Below, one piece after another: positions 17,919 to 26,110 of a stretch of DNA of 64,000 bases (its first letter is position 1; every line of letters begins with the position of its first letter). The stretch covers positions 93,851 to 157,850 of the forward strand of contig JABXHI010000033.1 in assembly GCA_013393415.1 (NCBI GenBank), in the 5' to 3' direction. This DNA comes from Micrococcaceae bacterium (GTDB taxonomy: Bacteria; Actinomycetota; Actinomycetes; Actinomycetales; Micrococcaceae). A program made the position numbers and the translations under genes. The notes beneath the pieces are model-generated. The model saw nothing but the letters and a program-made list of their open reading frames with translations, did not search any database and was not told the origin of the DNA.

Positions 17919-19202
17919 TTAGGCGTTGATTCTCAGTGCTTTTTTCATCGGCCGCAGCTTGGCGTGAGTTTCGGCGAGTTCTTCTTCGGCGTCGGATCCG
18001 TCGACGATACCGCCGCCGGCGTAGAGGCGCACGTGGTGTTCATCCTCAATGACGCTGCCGCGCAGGGCGATACCGAACTCACCTTGACCGCTGGAGTCGA
18101 ACCAGCCAACGGCTCCAGCGTAGAGTCCGCGGTCCATGCCGTGGGCCACGGACTCTAGTTGCCAAATGGCTTCCAACGCAGACTCGCGAGGTGTGCCGCC
18201 GACGGCAGCGGTTGGATTGATCTCCGCCACCAGGTCCAAGATTGACGTCGAGGATGTCAGCTCAGCGGACACATCGGTCGCAAGGTGATAGACGTTTGGC
18301 AGTGTCAGGACAAACGGTGTGTTAGAGACCCGCATATCGGTGGCAAATGGTGCAAGTTTTTCGACTAATGAGTCAACGGCAGCCTGGTGTTCAAAAATCT
18401 GTTTCGGACTTTCGGACAGCTGCTCTGCAATGAGGTGGTCGTTGATTGCCACATCGCGATCCACGGTGCCCGCAAGCACTCGAGCTTTCGCTGCATTGTT
18501 TTGACGCGCGATGAGTAATTCAGGCGTCGAACCAAGAAGCTGTCCGACTTTATAGGTCCAGGCAGTTGGATTATCGGATGCCAGTGCTCGCATTGTCGCA
18601 GGCAGGTGAAAACCCGTTGGTGCGTGTACAAGCTCATCGCGTGCTAGTACGACTTTATGCAACGCATCGTTGGCGATCATGTCCACCGCGTCGTGAACTG
18701 CCTGGCGGAAATCATCTTGAGACATGTACGCCGAGAGAACATCAACCTCACCTGGAGCAGTCCCGGGTGTCTCTGACTGAGTCGATACCTCATCTAAGAA
18801 CGCGGTGAAGAGTTCCGCAGGTGCTGGCACTGCTTCGTCGATATCGTAGATATAGTGCAACCAGCTGGAGTCATGTGAGACGTCAAGAACGAACTTTGGC
18901 ACCGTGAGCACAGAAGCTTGGGAGGAGCGTGCATCAAAGGTGAAAGCCGCGAAACAGATGGGGGCGCTCGCCGCGAGCCCGTCAGGCAGACCCACTACCG
19001 CAGGAGCGGTCAGTTCTGTCCAGTGGTCGCGAGCGTGTGTGAAACGCTGCGCGCCGCTGGTGGTAAAGCAGTATCGTTCACCGAAGCCGAGTTTGCCGTG
19101 ACGGTCGCGAGAAAACGCACTGGTGGCTTGGCTGATGAGTTCATCAGGAAGTTGTGCTCGTTGTGCGTTCGTCAGTCGAAAGGCTGCAGCGGTAAAAGAC
19201 AT
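17919..19202 (-). CDS. menF: Isochorismate synthase
   Basis: Chorismate-utilising enzyme making isochorismate, the entry point to menaquinone. It has 427 residues. The C-terminal core has the family's conserved blocks: 'HKVVLARDELV', 'LLGSTPELLI', 'VLAGTVDRD', the 'VYHLATDVSAEL' segment, 'NPTAAVGGTPRESAL' and 'YAGAVGWFDSSGQGEFGIALR'. I start at ATG 19200-19202; a TTG three codons upstream is also possible. The gene is divergent from the polyprenyl synthase and convergent with the ABC operon. Siderophore synthases share the fold, but the nearby men genes favour MenF. Confidence 0.9.
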   Translation of the reverse strand: MSFTAAAFRLTNAQRAQLPDELISQATSAFSRDRHGKLGFGERYCFTTSGAQRFTHARDHWTELTAPAVVGLPDGLAASAPICFAAFTFDARSSQASVLTVPKFVLDVSHDSSWLHYIYDIDEAVPAPAELFTAFLDEVSTQSETPGTAPGEVDVLSAYMSQDDFRQAVHDAVDMIANDALHKVVLARDELVHAPTGFHLPATMRALASDNPTAWTYKVGQLLGSTPELLIARQNNAAKARVLAGTVDRDVAINDHLIAEQLSESPKQIFEHQAAVDSLVEKLAPFATDMRVSNTPFVLTLPNVYHLATDVSAELTSSTSILDLVAEINPTAAVGGTPRESALEAIWQLESVAHGMDRGLYAGAVGWFDSSGQGEFGIALRGSVIEDEHHVRLYAGGGIVDGSDAEEELAETHAKLRPMKKALRINA

Positions 19203-19376
19203 GATAGGCAATAATGTACCCGCTTTTTGCAGCCAGCCTGAACATCCGGCAGCGCCCGAGGGTAATCTCGAACTGCACCCATTCGGTGGCGGGTAAGTTA
19301 GTTAAGCATGCCAATGTACGTTCTCAAGTCTGTGATTCCAGCTGCCCAAACGGGCCGCTAGTGTAGGGTTATACGG

Positions 19377-20423
19377 GTGGATATTTCTATTTCGCTGCCT
19401 CCGGGTTTTGATGCGCTCCAAAAGCATGAGAAACTTTTCGACGCGCTGTTGACGAGCCTGGCCAAGATTGAAGAAGATCTTGCAGACGCACTGGTGTATG
19501 CGGACGATCTGGCACAAGCCACAACCCGTCATCTCTTGGATGCGGGCGGCAAACGCGTTCGCCCGATCGTCACCGTATTGTCTTCGATGCTGGCAGATGA
19601 AAACGTAGGCACCGGTGAGGTAGAAGAACCCAGCGTCTATATCCGCAAAGTCGCTGTGGCGATGGAACTGACCCATCTGGCAACGCTGTACCATGACGAT
19701 GTCATGGATGAAGCAGATCAGCGCCGCGGCGTGACCGCAACCCATCAACAGTGGTCAAATTCCATTGCGATTCTGGCTGGTGACCTGATTTTTGCTAAGG
19801 CCTCCGGCGAACTTGCCGAGCTTGGCACCCGTGCGGTTAAAGAGCATTCGGTGACCTTTGAAAAACTGGTCATGGGGCAACTCTGGGAAACTATTGGCCC
19901 GGAAGAGCAGGATGATCCGCTAGAACACTATCTTCGGGTCATTGACGGCAAGACAGCATCTCTACTCGCATCCAGTGCGTTGTTGGGCGCTTTGCTCGCC
20001 GGTGGTTCTGAAGAGTTGATTCAGATTGCCTCTGCCTACGGAAGCAACGTCGGTATGGCCTTCCAACTGGCCGATGACATCATCGATGTGACGAGCTCGT
20101 CAGATACGTCAGGCAAAGTGCAGGGCACGGATTTGAAAGAACGTGTGCCAACCCTGCCCATTCTGTTGCTTCGTCAGGCAGCCAACGAGGCCGATGCCCA
20201 GGCAACGTCGATTCTGGAACTCGTGGATGGTCCGCTCGAGACAGATGAACAAGTTGATGCCGCGGTCAAGGCCGTTGCATCCCATCCCGTGATTGATCAG
20301 GCATGGGAACTCACGGGCCAGTGGGCTGATAAAGCCGTTCGGGCGCTAGATGGTCTTGAAGATTCACCCGTGAAGACGGCTCTGACGCAGTTTGCTCAGT
20401 ACGTCGTGTCTCGCGAACACTAG
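19377..20423 (+). CDS. Polyprenyl diphosphate synthase
   Basis: Trans-prenyltransferase of 348 residues that builds the long isoprenoid tail, probably for menaquinone. First Asp-rich motif DDVMD at residues 107-111; second DDIID about residue 240. 'GGKRVRP' binds the diphosphate of IPP. GTG start at 19377 with GGGT upstream. Its neighbourhood with menF supports a heptaprenyl- or octaprenyl-type product for the quinone side chain. Chain length cannot be read directly. Confidence 0.93.
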   Translation: MDISISLPPGFDALQKHEKLFDALLTSLAKIEEDLADALVYADDLAQATTRHLLDAGGKRVRPIVTVLSSMLADENVGTGEVEEPSVYIRKVAVAMELTHLATLYHDDVMDEADQRRGVTATHQQWSNSIAILAGDLIFAKASGELAELGTRAVKEHSVTFEKLVMGQLWETIGPEEQDDPLEHYLRVIDGKTASLLASSALLGALLAGGSEELIQIASAYGSNVGMAFQLADDIIDVTSSSDTSGKVQGTDLKERVPTLPILLLRQAANEADAQATSILELVDGPLETDEQVDAAVKAVASHPVIDQAWELTGQWADKAVRALDGLEDSPVKTALTQFAQYVVSREH

Positions 20424-20953
20424 TCGTTCGGCAAAAACGTCGAGGCAGGGTCCAACGTGGCTTTAATGTCTTGGGCAATCTGGGCCCGGTATTCCTCGTC
20501 CATGGGCTGGCGAAGCTGGCGGTAGAGCATATCGCCCGCATAGCGTGGAAACACGTGCAGATGATAGTGCCACACATGCTGATTGCCAGATGGTTCATTG
20601 TGCTGACGCGACGAAGTGCCTTCTGGATTCCAAGCGCGTTTCATCGCAAACGCAACCTCACGTTCCATTAGAGCAATGCGCATCAGCACGCGATCGGGTA
20701 CATGATAGAGCGCCTCGTAATGCTCGGTCGGGCTGATCATCACATGTCCTGCACGAGGACCAAAACCGTCGGCCGCAGCAAAGACGATCAGATCGTCGTC
20801 TTGATAGATCACATCGGACACTGCGCACCGGTTATTCGGATCGGCTACGTCGCCGTCGACGAGACCACAAAATGGACACACGTACCCATCCGGTGCATGC
20901 GACTGGATCTGTGGGGGAGTAGGCTGCGGGCCGTGGCCAGTCGGTTCAGTCAA
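20420..20953 (-). CDS. HIT domain protein
   Basis: A 177-residue protein of the histidine-triad superfamily with the active-site motif 'HYHLHVFPR' (H-x-H-x-H). An N-terminal 'CPFC...NRC' segment could bind zinc, as in some actinobacterial HIT proteins. These are nucleotide hydrolases or transferases (for example Ap4A phosphorylase-like); substrate unknown. Its start codon overlaps the end of the upstream minus-strand gene by 8 bases, indicating coupling. It is convergent with the prenyl synthase (4-base overlap). Confidence 0.88.
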   Translation of the reverse strand: MTEPTGHGPQPTPPQIQSHAPDGYVCPFCGLVDGDVADPNNRCAVSDVIYQDDDLIVFAAADGFGPRAGHVMISPTEHYEALYHVPDRVLMRIALMEREVAFAMKRAWNPEGTSSRQHNEPSGNQHVWHYHLHVFPRYAGDMLYRQLRQPMDEEYRAQIAQDIKATLDPASTFLPND

Positions 20954-21443
20954 GATCTTCCTCCGAGTAGTTCCAGGTTAAAATATCCGCGATTAATTCC
21001 GAAACGGTCTCGTCGGTGGACTCCCACTGACCGGTGTCATCGGGTTCATCAGCAGCAACGGTTCGGCGGTACACGATCGGATCCGGTAGGGAGACCTGAT
21101 CCATGGGGACGGCCCAGGCGATGGTCTCATCGGCGTCTTCTACGAACATGACCATATCGTCACGGATTTCTAACTCATCCGGATCGAAAAAGAAGTGATT
21201 TGTTTCCATCATTTCGGAAACGCCAAGAGCCAAATAGAATTCTTGGAGGGCCAGCGGTGCAATATCGCGCATGGTGGGAGTGTGGCCTGTTTGCTGCAGC
21301 TGGTCGGCAGCCACCGAAGCTTGCACTTGTTGTGACAGTTCGTCAGCCCCCATGCCATCAGCTGAAGTCCATGGTCGGTCTAACAGTTTGGAAGCCAAAC
21401 CCTGATACGAGGGATAAAATACTTGTGCATTGCGTCGAGCCAT
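20946..21443 (-). CDS. Hypothetical acidic protein coupled to HIT gene
   Basis: A protein of about 165 residues when started at ATG 21441-21443 ('MARRNAQVFYPS'); an upstream in-frame start gives 10 more residues without clear merit. No membrane segment or catalytic motif is evident. The C-terminal third is strongly acidic and ends 'NYSEEDLD'. The central 'EIRDDMVMFVEDADETIAWAV' has the look of a SMI1/SUKH-like or immunity-type small domain, but this is only an impression. It overlaps the HIT gene by 8 bases, so the two are probably expressed together. Confidence 0.65.
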   Translation of the reverse strand: MARRNAQVFYPSYQGLASKLLDRPWTSADGMGADELSQQVQASVAADQLQQTGHTPTMRDIAPLALQEFYLALGVSEMMETNHFFFDPDELEIRDDMVMFVEDADETIAWAVPMDQVSLPDPIVYRRTVAADEPDDTGQWESTDETVSELIADILTWNYSEEDLD

Positions 21444-21586
21444 AGCCACTAGTCTAACCGTCGTTTTGAGCACAGCTACTGTTGCTTACCGCTGAATTCA
21501 TAGCTGACAGCCAGGATTAGGCGATACGGTGTTTACGTAATTAACATTGGAACCACTCGTATGTATTCAACAACAAAGGGAAGTTA

Positions 21587-23008
21587 GTGTCCGAAACTAT
21601 GCATCGTCCACTGCGGATTGCCATCATCGGTGCCGGTCCGGCCGGTGTGTACACCGCCGATTCTCTGCAAAAAGCAGATATCGACTTCGAGGTTTCGATT
21701 GATCTCTTCGATCGCTACCCGGCGCCCTTCGGTTTGATCCGATACGGCGTGGCACCGGACCACCCGCGTATTAAAGGCATCATTAAGGCCTTGCACCGTG
21801 TCATGGACCGCGGTGATATTCGGTTCATTGGAAACGTTGAATACGGGACAGATATCCATCTCGAAGAATTACAGACGTTCTACGATGTGGTTGTGTTCGC
21901 AACCGGTGCTATCAAAGACGCTCGCCTGAACATTCCTGGAGTCGAGGCAGAAGGTTCATTCGGGGCCTCCGACTTCGTCTCCTGGTACGACGGCCACCCG
22001 GATGTCGAGCGCCACTGGGACCTATCCGCACGAGAAGTAGCCGTGATTGGGAACGGCAACGTCGCCTTGGACGTTGCCCGTGTGCTGGCAAAACCAGCAA
22101 GCCAAATGTTGGCCACCGAAATCCCAGACAACGTTTATGCGGGCTTGAAATCGTCACAGGTGACTGATGTGCATATCTTTGGCCGGCGTGGTCCAGCACA
22201 AGTAAAATTCACCCCGCTGGAGTTACGCGAATTGAAATCCGCTGAGGACGTGGACATCGTCTTATACGAAGACGATTTCGAGTTCGACGAAGCCTCGGAG
22301 AAGGCAGCCGAAGAAGTCAACCAGGTCCGCAATATGGTCAATACGTTGACCAACTGGTTGTTGGAACAAGATGAAAACCCAGAGGGCACCGGAGCATCGC
22401 GTCGTCTGCACCTACACTTCTTAGAAGCGCCCGACGAGATCTTGACGGAAAACGGGAAAGTCGCCGGCCTTCGTATGGAACGGATGGCCCTGGATGGTAC
22501 CGGAAACGTAAAGGGTACCGGTGAAAAGAAAATGTATCCGGTCCAAGCCGTCTACCGGGCAATCGGCTACTTTGGTTCAGCGGTGCCAGACATTCATTTT
22601 GACGAGGAGCGCGGCATTATTAGAAATGCTGAGGGCCGTGTCCTCGACGCAGAGGGGAACCCGGTTCGGGGGCTCTATACATCCGGATGGATTAAACGCG
22701 GTCCCGTTGGTCTCATCGGACACACCAAGGGTGACGCGCTTGAGACGATTGGTCATATTATTGAAGATGTTGACCATCTCTACACCGCTCAAATCCCGGA
22801 CGAAGACGCGATTCTTGAACTGCTCGACCAGCGTGGCGTTGAATACAGTGACTGGCAGGGTTGGCAGGAACTCGATAATCACGAAATCGGCCTGGGTGAT
22901 CAAGAAAGCCAGACCGGTCCCGTCGAACGCGAACGCGTCAAAGTCGTGGACCGTGATGAACAGGTACGAATCTCTCGTGCCAAAGCACGACAGACAGCAC
23001 AACGCTAG
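21587..23008 (+). CDS. fprA: Ferredoxin--NADP(+) reductase (FprA type)
   Basis: Flavoenzyme of 473 residues moving electrons between NADPH and ferredoxin, related to adrenodoxin reductase. FAD motif 'IAIIGAGPAGVYTAD', then 'PAPFGLIRYGVAPDHPRIK' (highly conserved). NADP-binding 'VAVIGNGNVALDVARVL', then 'DVHIFGRRGP'. C-terminal 'GWIKRGPVGLIGHTKGDA' completes the family pattern. GTG start at 21587 with GGGAAG. In this group it may feed P450s or Fe-S enzymes; a damaged P450 gene lies at 40.5 kb. It is followed 15 bases later by htpX. Confidence 0.93.
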   Translation: MSETMHRPLRIAIIGAGPAGVYTADSLQKADIDFEVSIDLFDRYPAPFGLIRYGVAPDHPRIKGIIKALHRVMDRGDIRFIGNVEYGTDIHLEELQTFYDVVVFATGAIKDARLNIPGVEAEGSFGASDFVSWYDGHPDVERHWDLSAREVAVIGNGNVALDVARVLAKPASQMLATEIPDNVYAGLKSSQVTDVHIFGRRGPAQVKFTPLELRELKSAEDVDIVLYEDDFEFDEASEKAAEEVNQVRNMVNTLTNWLLEQDENPEGTGASRRLHLHFLEAPDEILTENGKVAGLRMERMALDGTGNVKGTGEKKMYPVQAVYRAIGYFGSAVPDIHFDEERGIIRNAEGRVLDAEGNPVRGLYTSGWIKRGPVGLIGHTKGDALETIGHIIEDVDHLYTAQIPDEDAILELLDQRGVEYSDWQGWQELDNHEIGLGDQESQTGPVERERVKVVDRDEQVRISRAKARQTAQR

Positions 23009-23023
23009 AGGAATGAGACCAAC

Positions 23024-23893
23024 ATGCAGCAACGCGTGATGCGAAACCGGACCAAGACGTGGTTTCTATTTGCCCTCATGTTGGGCATTTTGGTTGCCAT
23101 CGGTGGTGCTATTTCTGCTTCCAGTGGCAGCGCTATTTGGATCATCCTGTTTACCGGTGGTGGTCTCGTGATGACCGCGGTGACGTATTGGAACTCAGAT
23201 AAGCTCGCGTTGCGTAGCATGCAAGCCTATGCGGCTGACCCGCAACACTTCAAGGGGCTGTATGACATGGTGCACGACCTGGCACAACGTGCGGGAGAAC
23301 CTGCACCGCGCATCTATATCGCTCCGTCACAGCAGCCCAACGCGTTTGCGACGGGCCGTAATCCGGAGCATGCCGCTATCTGTTTTACCGAGGGCATTAT
23401 GCACATGCTCAGCCCTCGCGAACTACGAGCTGTAACCGGCCATGAGCTGATGCACGTCTACAACCGTGACATCTTGACGTCATCGGTGGCAGCGGCCATT
23501 GGGACAGTCATTCAGGGTGCCGCCTACATGCTGATGTTCAACCGCAATAACAACAACATTATCTTTGGCCTGTTGGGCGCGATCCTTGCTCCATTGGCCG
23601 CCGGGCTGGTCCAAGCAGGTATTTCGCGTGATCGTGAGACCTCGGCTGACCATGATGGTGCACACTTGACGGGTGATCCGCTCGCACTAGCCTCGGCTCT
23701 GGAAAAGATTTCTGGTGGAGTGCAGCGTCACCCGATACCCGAAGACAATCACCGGGTGAAATCTGCCGCGCATATGATGATCGCGAGTCCATTTGCCGGC
23801 AAAATCCGCAACTGGTTCTCCACCCACCCGGCCATGGAAGACCGGGTGGAGCAGTTGACGCAGCTCGCCCGAGATATGGGCCAGCAGCCCTAA
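23024..23893 (+). CDS. htpX: Zinc metalloprotease HtpX
   Basis: Membrane-bound M48 peptidase of 289 residues degrading damaged membrane proteins. Two N-terminal helices (residues about 12-56) precede the catalytic HELMH at 140-144. Two further hydrophobic segments follow at about 165-205, and the third zinc ligand is in 'RDRETSADHDGA' (Glu). ATG at 23024. It follows fprA closely. The 3' end overlaps the convergent hypothetical gene by 4 bases. Confidence 0.93.
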   Translation: MQQRVMRNRTKTWFLFALMLGILVAIGGAISASSGSAIWIILFTGGGLVMTAVTYWNSDKLALRSMQAYAADPQHFKGLYDMVHDLAQRAGEPAPRIYIAPSQQPNAFATGRNPEHAAICFTEGIMHMLSPRELRAVTGHELMHVYNRDILTSSVAAAIGTVIQGAAYMLMFNRNNNNIIFGLLGAILAPLAAGLVQAGISRDRETSADHDGAHLTGDPLALASALEKISGGVQRHPIPEDNHRVKSAAHMMIASPFAGKIRNWFSTHPAMEDRVEQLTQLARDMGQQP

Positions 23894-24357
23894 ACGCCGT
23901 GGGTGTCCCAGTGCTTTCTGAGCTGTTCTTGGATCGTACGCTCTAGCAGGTCACGCCGTGCCGTGTTCGCCCAGTTGAGTGCCTCAGAATGATCCATACG
24001 AGCATCACGGGCAATCTGATCCTGTTCACGCTCGAATGAGGCATCTTCAACAGATGTTGGGCCGGACTCGAGCTCATCCAGTTGCGCTTCTAACGCCAGT
24101 TGCGAAGCTGACGCCTGTTCGAGATGGCGTGGCTTATTCATAATGTCGACCAGGCTTGCATCAACAAGCAACCCTGCAGGGTGTTCGAAACCGTTGCGTA
24201 ACGCTACCTGTAGGACGTCGTCAGGTTTGATCGGATCCTCGACCGGGAAAAACGTCATGAGGTCCAAGGATTCACCATCTTGGCGATGGACGAGAAACTC
24301 ACCGACAGTCAGTGATGTGTAGTACAGCTCGTCGTCGAAAGTAATCAGATACAACAT
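23890..24357 (-). CDS. Hypothetical protein
   Basis: A 155-residue soluble protein with no recognised domain. The first half is beta-rich ('LYLITFDDELYYTSLTVGEFLVHRQDG'-like pattern), and the second half is an acidic helical segment with many Glu/Gln/Arg residues, perhaps a short coiled coil (about residues 85-150). It starts 19 bases after the YajQ gene on the same strand, so may be co-transcribed with it. Function unknown. Confidence 0.65.
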   Translation of the reverse strand: MLYLITFDDELYYTSLTVGEFLVHRQDGESLDLMTFFPVEDPIKPDDVLQVALRNGFEHPAGLLVDASLVDIMNKPRHLEQASASQLALEAQLDELESGPTSVEDASFEREQDQIARDARMDHSEALNWANTARRDLLERTIQEQLRKHWDTHGV

Positions 24358-24375
24358 CTACAGCCTCCTGGAATG

Positions 24376-24864
24376 TTATTTGAAATTGATGAATTGCAGT
24401 GGGGCATCCTCGAAGTCGCGAAGTAACGCGATGACAGACTGCAGATCGTCACGGGATTTCGATGACACACGCAGCTGATCGCCTTGAATATTAGCTTTGA
24501 CCGACTTGGGTGCGTCGTCGCGGATGATCTTGGAGATTTTCTTGGCAGTGGGCTGGTCGATGCCTTCTTTGATGGTCGCGGCGATCTTAAAGAGCTTGCC
24601 GGACGCCACTGGCTCGCCAGCATCCAGGGCTTTCAGTGAGATGCCACGGCGGACCAACTTAGATTGCAGCACATCGAGTGCAGCCTTGACTCGTTCCTCC
24701 GCATTGGCGCTGAGGTTGATGGTGTTTTCGGAGTGTTCGACCGACGCGCCAGTATCTTTAAAGTCGTAGCGCTGCTGGATTTCCTTGGACGCCTGGTTGA
24801 CGGCGTTTGCCACTTCCTGCGTGTCCACCTCGGATACGATGTCAAAAGTTGATTCCTTAGCCAT
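24376..24864 (-). CDS. YajQ family nucleotide-binding protein
   Basis: A 162-residue cytoplasmic protein of the YajQ family (some members bind cyclic di-GMP). The N-terminus '[10 protein letters not shown]', then '[20 protein letters not shown]' and '[16 protein letters not shown]', and the final 'FINFK' are family hallmarks. Two ferredoxin-like folds are expected. Normal length. The start ATG has GGAG-like upstream sequence and leads a minus-strand pair with the hypothetical gene at 23890. Confidence 0.93.
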   Translation of the reverse strand: MAKESTFDIVSEVDTQEVANAVNQASKEIQQRYDFKDTGASVEHSENTINLSANAEERVKAALDVLQSKLVRRGISLKALDAGEPVASGKLFKIAATIKEGIDQPTAKKISKIIRDDAPKSVKANIQGDQLRVSSKSRDDLQSVIALLRDFEDAPLQFINFK

Positions 24865-25027
24865 TCGGCTCCTTACAGTTCCTCGTGACGATGTTCTGTC
24901 CCGAGTTTAGCTTGAAACCCGTGGTGACCGCAGAACGAAAATGCGCGCGAGAGTATCTTCTGAGGCGTCAAAGACAAGGAATCAGCCGATTCGCAAAAAC
25001 AAAATAGGGCTGGTAGTGTAGTCAGTC

Positions 25028-25046
25028 GTGCACGGAAGCCGTGCAC
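25028..25046 (+). other. Perfect hairpin directly before tRNA-Tyr
   Basis: Arms GTGCACGG (25028-25035) and CCGTGCAC (25039-25046) with a 3-base loop end two bases before the mature tRNA-Tyr 5' end. It probably forms in the tRNA leader and could influence 5' processing. Too close to the gene to be a separate terminator. Confidence 0.5.
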
Positions 25047-25048
25047 AT

Positions 25049-25133
25049 GGCAGATTACCCAAGCGGCCAACGGGGGCTGACTGTAAATCAGCTGGCATTG
25101 CCTTCACAGGTTCGAATCCTGTATCTGCCACCA
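25049..25133 (+). tRNA. tRNA-Tyr (anticodon GTA)
   Basis: Cloverleaf with acceptor GGCAGAT/ATCTGCC, D-loop AAGCGGCCAACGG, anticodon stem-loop GACTGTAAATC with anticodon GTA, a long class II variable arm, T-arm CACAGGTTCGAATCCTG and encoded CCA. Confidence 0.96.
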
Positions 25134-25153
25134 AGTACATATGGAAACACAAG

Positions 25154-25176
25154 AACCTCGGTCATGAACCGAGGTT
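25154..25176 (+). terminator. Terminator after tRNA-Tyr
   Basis: Arms AACCTCGGT (25154-25162) and ACCGAGGTT (25168-25176) with a 5-base loop, followed by TTCTGTTT. It is 20 bases downstream of the tRNA. Confidence 0.8.
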
Positions 25177-25227
25177 TTCTGTTTCCCGACTCGCAATATC
25201 GGAGTGAGTGTTTCGGGCGCAGCTGCT

Positions 25228-25974
25228 TCACTCGAGTAGCCGTCCGTGGCGCTGGACGATGGTGGAAAGCTTGTCCGCCTGTGTCGCAAAACTTTCAGTA
25301 GGCAGGTCATGGGTAAAACCGGTAATGGTCACTGCTGCGATCACCTGACTGTTCACGCCTAAAAGCGGGACGGCAACGGCTGTCATATCGTTATCCCACT
25401 CGTTGTCCGAAACGGCCCAACCGCGCTCACGAACCATTGTCAGCTCATCTCTGAACTGCGCGGGTTCCAGAATTGTGCGATCCGTAAATTGCTCGAGTGG
25501 TTGCGCGAGGAGACGTTGTTGAACGGATTCCTCCGCTGCGGCAATGAGCACTTTGCCGCTCGAAGTCGCATGCCCCGGGGTGCGTCGACCGACATATTGA
25601 CGCGGTGTGAAGAATCGTTCTGATGGCGCGGATTGGGCAATGTTGACCGCGTAGATGTCATCCAGGATGGCCACATTTGCCGTGAGTTTGAACTCGCGCG
25701 CGACGTGTTCCACCAATATTTGTGCGGATTTCGTGAGATCGTTTTGCGCATTCACTGAGCCAGCCAATTGCAAGATCCCATGACTAAGTTCGTAGGCCTG
25801 TGATGTTGGCTGGCGCATCACCAGTTGCTGCCGCTCGAGTGCGGTCAATAGGCGCGACGCGGTGGATTTGTGAACCTCGAGTTCGGCGGCGACCTCTGTC
25901 ACGGTGGCACGTTGCATGCCGTTGAGGATCCACAAAATACTCAACGCTCGATCAACGGATTGGTTGGCACTCAC
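25228..25974 (-). CDS. IclR family transcriptional regulator
   Basis: A 248-residue regulator. N-terminal winged HTH: 'SVDRALSILWILNG' and 'VTEVAAELEVHKSTASRLLTALE'. The C-terminal IclR effector domain includes 'PGHATSSGKVLIAA', 'RERGWAVSDNEWDNDMTAVAVPLLG' and 'VIAAVTITGF'. The start is GTG 25972-25974. It is divergent from the dimethylglycine-oxidase-type gene, with operator-like repeats in the shared region and at two later promoters of the island. This is the natural candidate regulator for the creatinine/methylglycine genes; the effector is unknown. Confidence 0.9.
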   Translation of the reverse strand: MSANQSVDRALSILWILNGMQRATVTEVAAELEVHKSTASRLLTALERQQLVMRQPTSQAYELSHGILQLAGSVNAQNDLTKSAQILVEHVAREFKLTANVAILDDIYAVNIAQSAPSERFFTPRQYVGRRTPGHATSSGKVLIAAAEESVQQRLLAQPLEQFTDRTILEPAQFRDELTMVRERGWAVSDNEWDNDMTAVAVPLLGVNSQVIAAVTITGFTHDLPTESFATQADKLSTIVQRHGRLLE

Positions 25975-26043
25975 TTATCAGCCGCCTTTCAAATTTTCTT
26001 CCTGCAATGTCTTGTATGTCACTACGCCACATGACTACAATTT

Positions 26044-26093
26044 GTGCAACAGATCACAGTTGCACTCTATGCATTAGTTGCAACATATGCAAC
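26044..26093 (+). promoter_or_regulatory. Operator region between iclR and dimethylglycine oxidase gene
   Basis: Contains GTGCAAC (26044-26050) / GTTGCAC (26059-26065) as a perfect dyad, a palindromic GTTGCAAC (26077-26084) and a further TGCAAC (26088-26093). The same GTTGCAAC and GCAAC/GTTGC elements recur before the creatininase and creatinase genes. Probable IclR binding sites; no clear -10 could be fixed. Confidence 0.65.
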
Positions 26094-26110
26094 CCGCGGA
26101 AGGTTGAAAC

